From the NCBI RefSeq assembly GCF_026151205.1, contig NC_087079.1:16107945-16171944 (forward strand): a DNA stretch of 64,000 bases. The letters run 5' to 3'. Within the stretch, counting starts at the first letter, position 1; each line of letters starts with the position of its first letter. The notes beneath the pieces are model-generated. The model was given only the letters and a program-made list of their open reading frames with translations, made no database searches and was not told the origin of the DNA. This DNA is from Bolinopsis microptera (Eukaryota; Ctenophora; Tentaculata; Lobata; Bolinopsidae). Positions 59,002 through 64,000 of this stretch are shown in pieces. The translations under genes were made by a program, and so were the position numbers.

Positions 59002-62000
59002 CAAGCTCTCTCTCTCTCTTCAACCCTCACTCCCTCACTCCTCTTGGTGCACAAAACCATTCTAACCTATGTATGTCCCCCTTACGGGTTCCACAAGCCC
59101 AACGGTACATAGTTAGACGAAAAACAGAGAAGCTCCTTGATTGCCAGATCAAGGACTGCATCAGTAGCAGCGAAATACGGATATACCTTCTCCCTTACAG
59201 TCAGCGAGCTGACAACTATCTGACTGTGTCTTTTAGGCCTTGCCACACCACCTTCGCTATTGCATCCGCTCGCCCGTATTCACTGACACATGCCACACCT
59301 GGGTTTAGTATGAAGATGTACGCATATTCACCCAAGATGCGGAGATGCCTCAGTTTAGCGAGTTGAGATACAACAGCAAACTCACAGGAGCATGGATCAG
59401 AATCATCAGTTACCAACCTGACACCGTTTCGGGGCTTTAATCGCAATACGGTTTCCTGTCAGGCGCCCCAGCAGTCCACCCTTGAACCACCATCTGATCC
59501 GAGAGTCACTTGAGGAGACCCGTTAGAGCTCGCAATTGGCGACGAGATAACGTTTATGGTACCTCTAGATGTTATAGTGAACTCTCAAGCTCCAACCTTC
59601 CTGAACTCCCACTCCCTCTTTCTCGATAACAAGTAAATCCATCTGGAACAGTGGGCTGCCTCTTTCCCACTGTCCTGTACCAGCTTCTTCAGCTCTCTTC
59701 CCCTAAAACCAATCCTCCTCGCAGCTCTCTCCAAACTCTGCGCAACCACTCCCCTAGCTCCAACTTCGACTGCGGCATTATAACAGCACCAACCTTTCGC
59801 CTGAATCTCAGCCTGCAGACCACTGTATCGGTCGAGTTTGTACTCGTGCGATTCAGCGATCCGCTCTTCAGATGGTACTGTTAGCTCTCACCAAATAACT
59901 GCCTTTGCTGACCTTGAGAATATCACAAGGTCCGGCCTCAGCCGTGTTTCCACAATCTCACTGGGAAACTTAAGCTGCCCCTCAAGGTCTGACAGCACTA
60001 TCCAATCCCGATACCCACTCAGGATCCCGAAACCACGACTCTCCTTCCGGTCGTCTTTACCTGCTTTTCTCCTCCCAGCAGGAACAAAATCAATGAACTG
60101 TCTTCCATCGCCGGCCTTGTTCTTATAAGTGTTCACTCGGCGATCACAATGAAAGACAACCTGTTCAGATATCTGCTTCAGAACCTTGTCGTGCCGCCAT
60201 CGATACCTTCCTTGACTAAGGGCCACCTTACAGTACCCAGCCAAAATGTGCTGAATGGTGCCCATCCTCTCCTCACATAACTTGCACTTCCCATCCTCAT
60301 CTTCACTCCACTTGGAAACCATAGAGGGGGTTAAGAGGGTGCCGTACACAGCACTTAGCATGAACCCAATAAGTGAGTCACCATACTTAAAAAGTGTATG
60401 CCAGCTCAAATCCGTCTTCATTACGAGCTCTCTCCACTCACCCCACCTGCTCTGCATCTCCAGAGAACCTACTTGCACCTCCCTCTCTCTTTCAATGTTC
60501 TCCTTCACTCTCAGCATAACCTCCCTCTCTCTTTCCCGCTCATCCATCCTCTCCCAAGGTTTTTTCCAGTCACCAAAACCGATGCCAACTCTTTTTTGAG
60601 GTTGCACCATCCCTCGCACCGATTCACAGACCAAATCTCTTCTGGCCTCTTCCAGTTCTGTCTCAGGCCTCCAAACTCTACCAGAACAAACTTGGGGCTG
60701 GACTGCTTTAATCAGGTCATCCTTAGATGTCTGATAAGATTGCAACAGTCGACACTTCTCTATCTTCCATGTATCTGTCAGGCTGCTCACCGGTAAGGCC
60801 ACACTGGATGATTGACTGAACAGACAAAGACCACTCAGAGTGTGCCCCACCCCTAACCACTTTCTGAGGAAACTATTGGTATTCTGTTCCCATCTGGTAA
60901 CTGTTGTGATCGGAATATCATAGATGGCAAGAGGCCACTTCAGTTTTGGAAGGACCATGTACTGATATCCCCAGCGCTTCTGGAGTCCAGTAAGGGAACT
61001 TTCATCGAGTCTCCGAAGAAAAGTGTTAAGGTCGACCTTGGTTGAGTCGATGACTGATTTGTCATTTCCTTCCACTCTTATCCATCTCCCAAGGAATTTT
61101 ATCGGCTTCTCTGACACATTCGGAATCACCTCACCACCCAACTGCAAACACACCTCTTCTCTCTCCACCTCCTCCTCTCCTACCACTACCTCCTCAACCC
61201 ACCTCACAGCCACTCCCTTCTTCAACACCAGTGCTCTGGACTTGGAGGACTTTAACTTAAATCTGGACCAGTCCACGTACTTCTGAAACACATTGAGTAA
61301 CGTTTGCATATCTTCTGCACGTGCGGTGGTCAGACAGCTATCGTCCATAAACAGCTTCAGAGTTGGTATTGGTGTGTCATCCTTGATGTACTCAATGCTT
61401 CTCGGAACCTTAGATTTTAGGTGTTCATGCCCAAGGTTCATGCACAAGACAAACAAGATGACTGATATCACACACCCCATGAAGATTCCTATCTCAAACT
61501 GCTGCCAGTCTGATGTCACCGTTCTTGAGGAGAACCTTCCGAATACCCCGGAGAAGTACCGTAGGATAATGTTGATAACCTTCTCAGGGACATTGTAGAA
61601 ACGGAGGGCCCTGGCAATCAGAACATGGGGTACCGCTCCGTAAGCGTTAGCCAGGTCAAGCCATACTACACTCAGATCCTTCTTCTTGACCTTTGCCTCC
61701 TTCAGTACCTCCCACATGGCACCAAAATGCTCCGTGCACCCACGGACGCCTGGCACACCACCCTTCTGTATAGAGAGGTCTACATATCCATTCGAGACAA
61801 CAAAGCTGGTCAACCTCTTCGCCAGGATCGCCAAATAGATCTTCCCTTGAATGTTACCCAGGGAAATAGGCCGTCCTGAACTTGGTGAAAAGTCGCCATC
61901 CGCCTTTGGGATGTAGACACCCTCGAAATACCTACAATTGTCAGGATATTCTTCTAACTTATATCCAGTTCTTAACAGGTCCCAGAGATTCTTGGCAATA

Positions 62001-63261
62001 CCAGGACATCTCTTGTACACTGTGTACGGGATCCCGTTGTTACCCGGGGCACTCTTGCTCCTTGCCTTCTTTACAACCTCCTCAAACTCCTTCTTGGATA
62101 CCGTTGTGAGGTCAAAGGCAACAGAGGGTTCAGGAGCACACTCAGGCAGACCCTCAAGTATACCAAGGGGCTGCTGCCGGGCTGGATCTCCGTACGTTCT
62201 GGCCAAGTGATCATCTAGCTCCTCCTTTGAACACTTAAGCTCCCCCACTGGACTTGGATTTAGCACTCCCTTGACTGTCTTGAAAGGGTCGCGTCCAAAA
62301 TCCCCTCTAACTCTCCTTATCTCTCTCTGCTTCTGTCTCCTTTTCTCAGCCCTCCTCAACTTCATCAAACGACCAGCCAACACTCTCAATAATGCCTCAT
62401 AACCATCCTTCTCTATCTCACTCCTTGCCTTCCTTTTCTTCCTCCTCAACTGCTTCCTCTTTTCAATCAGGCTGTCAATCTCCTCCTTTCGCCTGTTCTT
62501 AAAGCTCATGGACTTCTTTCCACTACCAGCACCTACTTCAACAATACCAAACAACTTGGCACCCTCGTCGTACACTACATCACAATGACTCACCATCTTC
62601 TCTTGAAATGGTTTCCGCTTGAGAACCACTGCAAACTTTTCTACCACACACTCATCAAACTTACTCCATCGACCATCATTGGACGCCGGCCACTTCACCT
62701 TGTCTCTTTTGCTAGCAGGTGGTTCGACTGAAATTCTCTTGTCAAGGAGAGCCCGGATATCTCTAGCACTGTGGTTGTTTTCCTGGCTAGATACCTCCGT
62801 CGAAGTTACAGGCATACTGCCAGCCGACGACTCCCCTTCCCAAATGCACTTCATTCGACCCCGATGGATATTCCTGCCTTTGACTGTGTCAAACCGACGT
62901 CCACATACACAGATACAACTCTGTCCCTCTCCTGCTTCAACCGTCGAGGACTCTCGACTACCTAGGTTTGTCCTTTTCCGGAGTACAGGTAAGTGGAGGG
63001 ATGCCTACAAAGCCTTTATTGTTAACCCGGGCAACTCGTCTCTAAATAAAGACTCCCGGGGCCTTAGAGAAGCAGGAGGCGTGGTACCGATGTAGGCTGA
63101 GGTAGCCACTTTTATGACCCCGTCTGACTTCTCTATTGCAGATCCGCTGCAGGCTCCGACCACTACCCAACCTAAAGACCAAAACCAGGCATACTATCTG
63201 TCTTATCATATGGGTCTTACCCCATGGTAGCTGGACTATCCCAGCAGTATTCAACAAAGCA
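59002..63261 (-). mobile_element. R2/NeSL-like non-LTR retrotransposon, near complete
   Basis: A 4,260-bp element on the minus strand: a 5' UTR of about 260 bp, one long frame (62998-59585) with the R2-clade domain order, and a 3' UTR of about 580 bp ending in a (GA)n run next to the left 110-bp repeat. Perfect flanking direct repeats of 110 bp indicate a recent insertion. Confidence 0.85.
59585..62998 (-). pseudogene. R2-type polyprotein with one in-frame TGA
   Basis: About 1,138 codons open from 62998 to 59585 apart from a TGA at 59890-59888. The N-terminus has a C2HC/CCHC zinc finger (CVCGRRF...H...MKC), which spans the ATG at 62854, so translation must begin upstream. A Lys/Arg-rich region follows. 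The RT fingers and palm come next. Counting from the ATG at 62854: SAPGNNGIPY at about 268, RPISLGNIQGK at 328, motif A WLDLANAYGAVPH at 398, and FMDD (in place of FADD) at 502. A CKLC...H...C knuckle (about 880) follows, then a restriction-like endonuclease with RPDLV and, after the TGA, ELTVP. The TGA separates the endonuclease PD from its ExT/K residues, so this copy is probably dead. Confidence 0.85.
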
Positions 63262-63371
63262 GAGTTGAGACACAGTTAATAAACTGCGGAGTGACTAAAA
63301 TGCTATACAGCAAAAACAGAAGGCTCCAACCAAACACTCCACCTACTGATCCTAACCACCCTAACAACTCT
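63262..63371. repeat. 110-bp direct repeat, right copy
   Basis: Exact copy of 58892-59001, on the 5' side of the minus-strand retrotransposon. Confidence 0.95.
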
Positions 63372-63537
63372 GTGTCAGCTATGTTGGAATGCAGTATTGT
63401 AACAATAGTTAATAGCTAATACAATATAAGTTGCCCCCTTCCTGGGGCAGGAAGACTGGGGCAGGAATTTGAGCCAAATTGACGATCAACAATCCATTGT
63501 TACAACAATGACATTGCATTTCAACATAGCTGACATT
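63372..63537. mobile_element. 166-bp foldback MITE
   Basis: GTGTCAGCTATGTTGGAATGC at the left and GCATTTCAACATAGCTGACAT at the right are inverted copies, extending inward to TTGTAACAAT / ATTGTTACAA. It directly abuts the right 110-bp repeat. Confidence 0.8.
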
Positions 63538-64000
63538 GCTGAACCAACGTCAATAATCTTAAAAGTGACCGGTGACGGTAAGTGACCCGATGAGCCCCAC
63601 TTCTTGTCAAATTATTTTTTGGATTACGACCGAATCATGAAGTAAAAAGTATAAGCTGCAGTTTAACGGCAAAATAAAGCTAATTTTATGCTTGCCAGCA
63701 TTGTGATAAATTTTTCGGTTTCTTCTTTGTTGGTCAACTACTATCTCGAAGGCAAGTGTATAAGCAAAATGTAATAGGATGACGTGACCCCCCCCCCCCC
63801 CCCCCCCCCCCGTAACTCGTACTCTGTTTTAAATATCTGGTACATTGTTCGCTCGGTATGTTGTTCAATATAATACATTACGGGGTCATGAAGTAATCAC
63901 TGTGGATTAGTCAGCCCACCACATACTGCCAGGTCCGAGGGCGTACTCCCAAATGTGAACCACACAGATGACAGAAGGGGATGTTAAACAGGCAGATAAA
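63538..64000. other. Window end, no gene seen
   Basis: GAACCAACGTCAATAATCTTAAAA at about 63541 echoes a similar string at about 58587 on the other side of the retrotransposon. A 24-C homopolymer lies at 63788-63811. Confidence 0.5.

Noticed and set aside
60255-62210. Several plus-strand frames of 75-132 codons
   Set aside because: Antisense shadows of the minus-strand retrotransposon coding region.

Overview
Animal (metazoan) nuclear DNA. The evidence is spliced genes with GT-AG introns and AATAAA signals, animal families (rhodopsin-type receptor, two-pore K+ channel, soluble adenylyl cyclase-like protein, TAF5, MINDY deubiquitinase), and a very high load of minisatellites, MITEs, LINE relics and an R2-type retrotransposon. 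Nothing fixes the species. A non-vertebrate, probably marine or early-branching animal, is my best guess.

Layout. 0-2 kb: a 31-bp minisatellite. 3.9-7.5 kb: foldback elements, including a 2.67-kb piggyBac-like element with TTAA target duplications. 8.4-9.8 kb: a tRNA-derived SINE, then an intronless receptor gene. 11.5-29.9 kb: a 20-exon gene I assembled by splice site and phase, coding 1,182 residues and resembling the C-terminal half of adenylyl cyclase 10. Its introns hold an antisense two-exon membrane-protein gene, a hAT MITE and at least seven minisatellites. 30-39 kb: GC-rich palindromes, LINE remnants and tandem duplications. 39.35-41.3 kb: an intronless TAF5 copy with one frameshift. 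41.7-44.2 kb: a MINDY-type deubiquitinase. 44.3-46.3 kb: nested MITEs. 47.5-54.1 kb: a K2P potassium channel with nine coding exons. 55-57 kb: two duplicated antisense genes for small secreted Cys-containing proteins. 58.9-63.4 kb: an R2/NeSL-like non-LTR retrotransposon between perfect 110-bp direct repeats.

Two threads stand out. The 14-bp X-box (the site read by RFX factors that drive ciliary genes) recurs as perfect copies beside exons of the cyclase-like gene and as a roughly 43-copy, 20-bp-period array inside the K2P gene. Other intronic minisatellites carry a known factor motif in every unit (GATA; CACGTG plus CCAAT). The R2-like element appears to have made a 110-bp target duplication, far longer than usual for its kind. 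No operons or bacterial features are present, and coding genes are mostly functionally unrelated neighbours.
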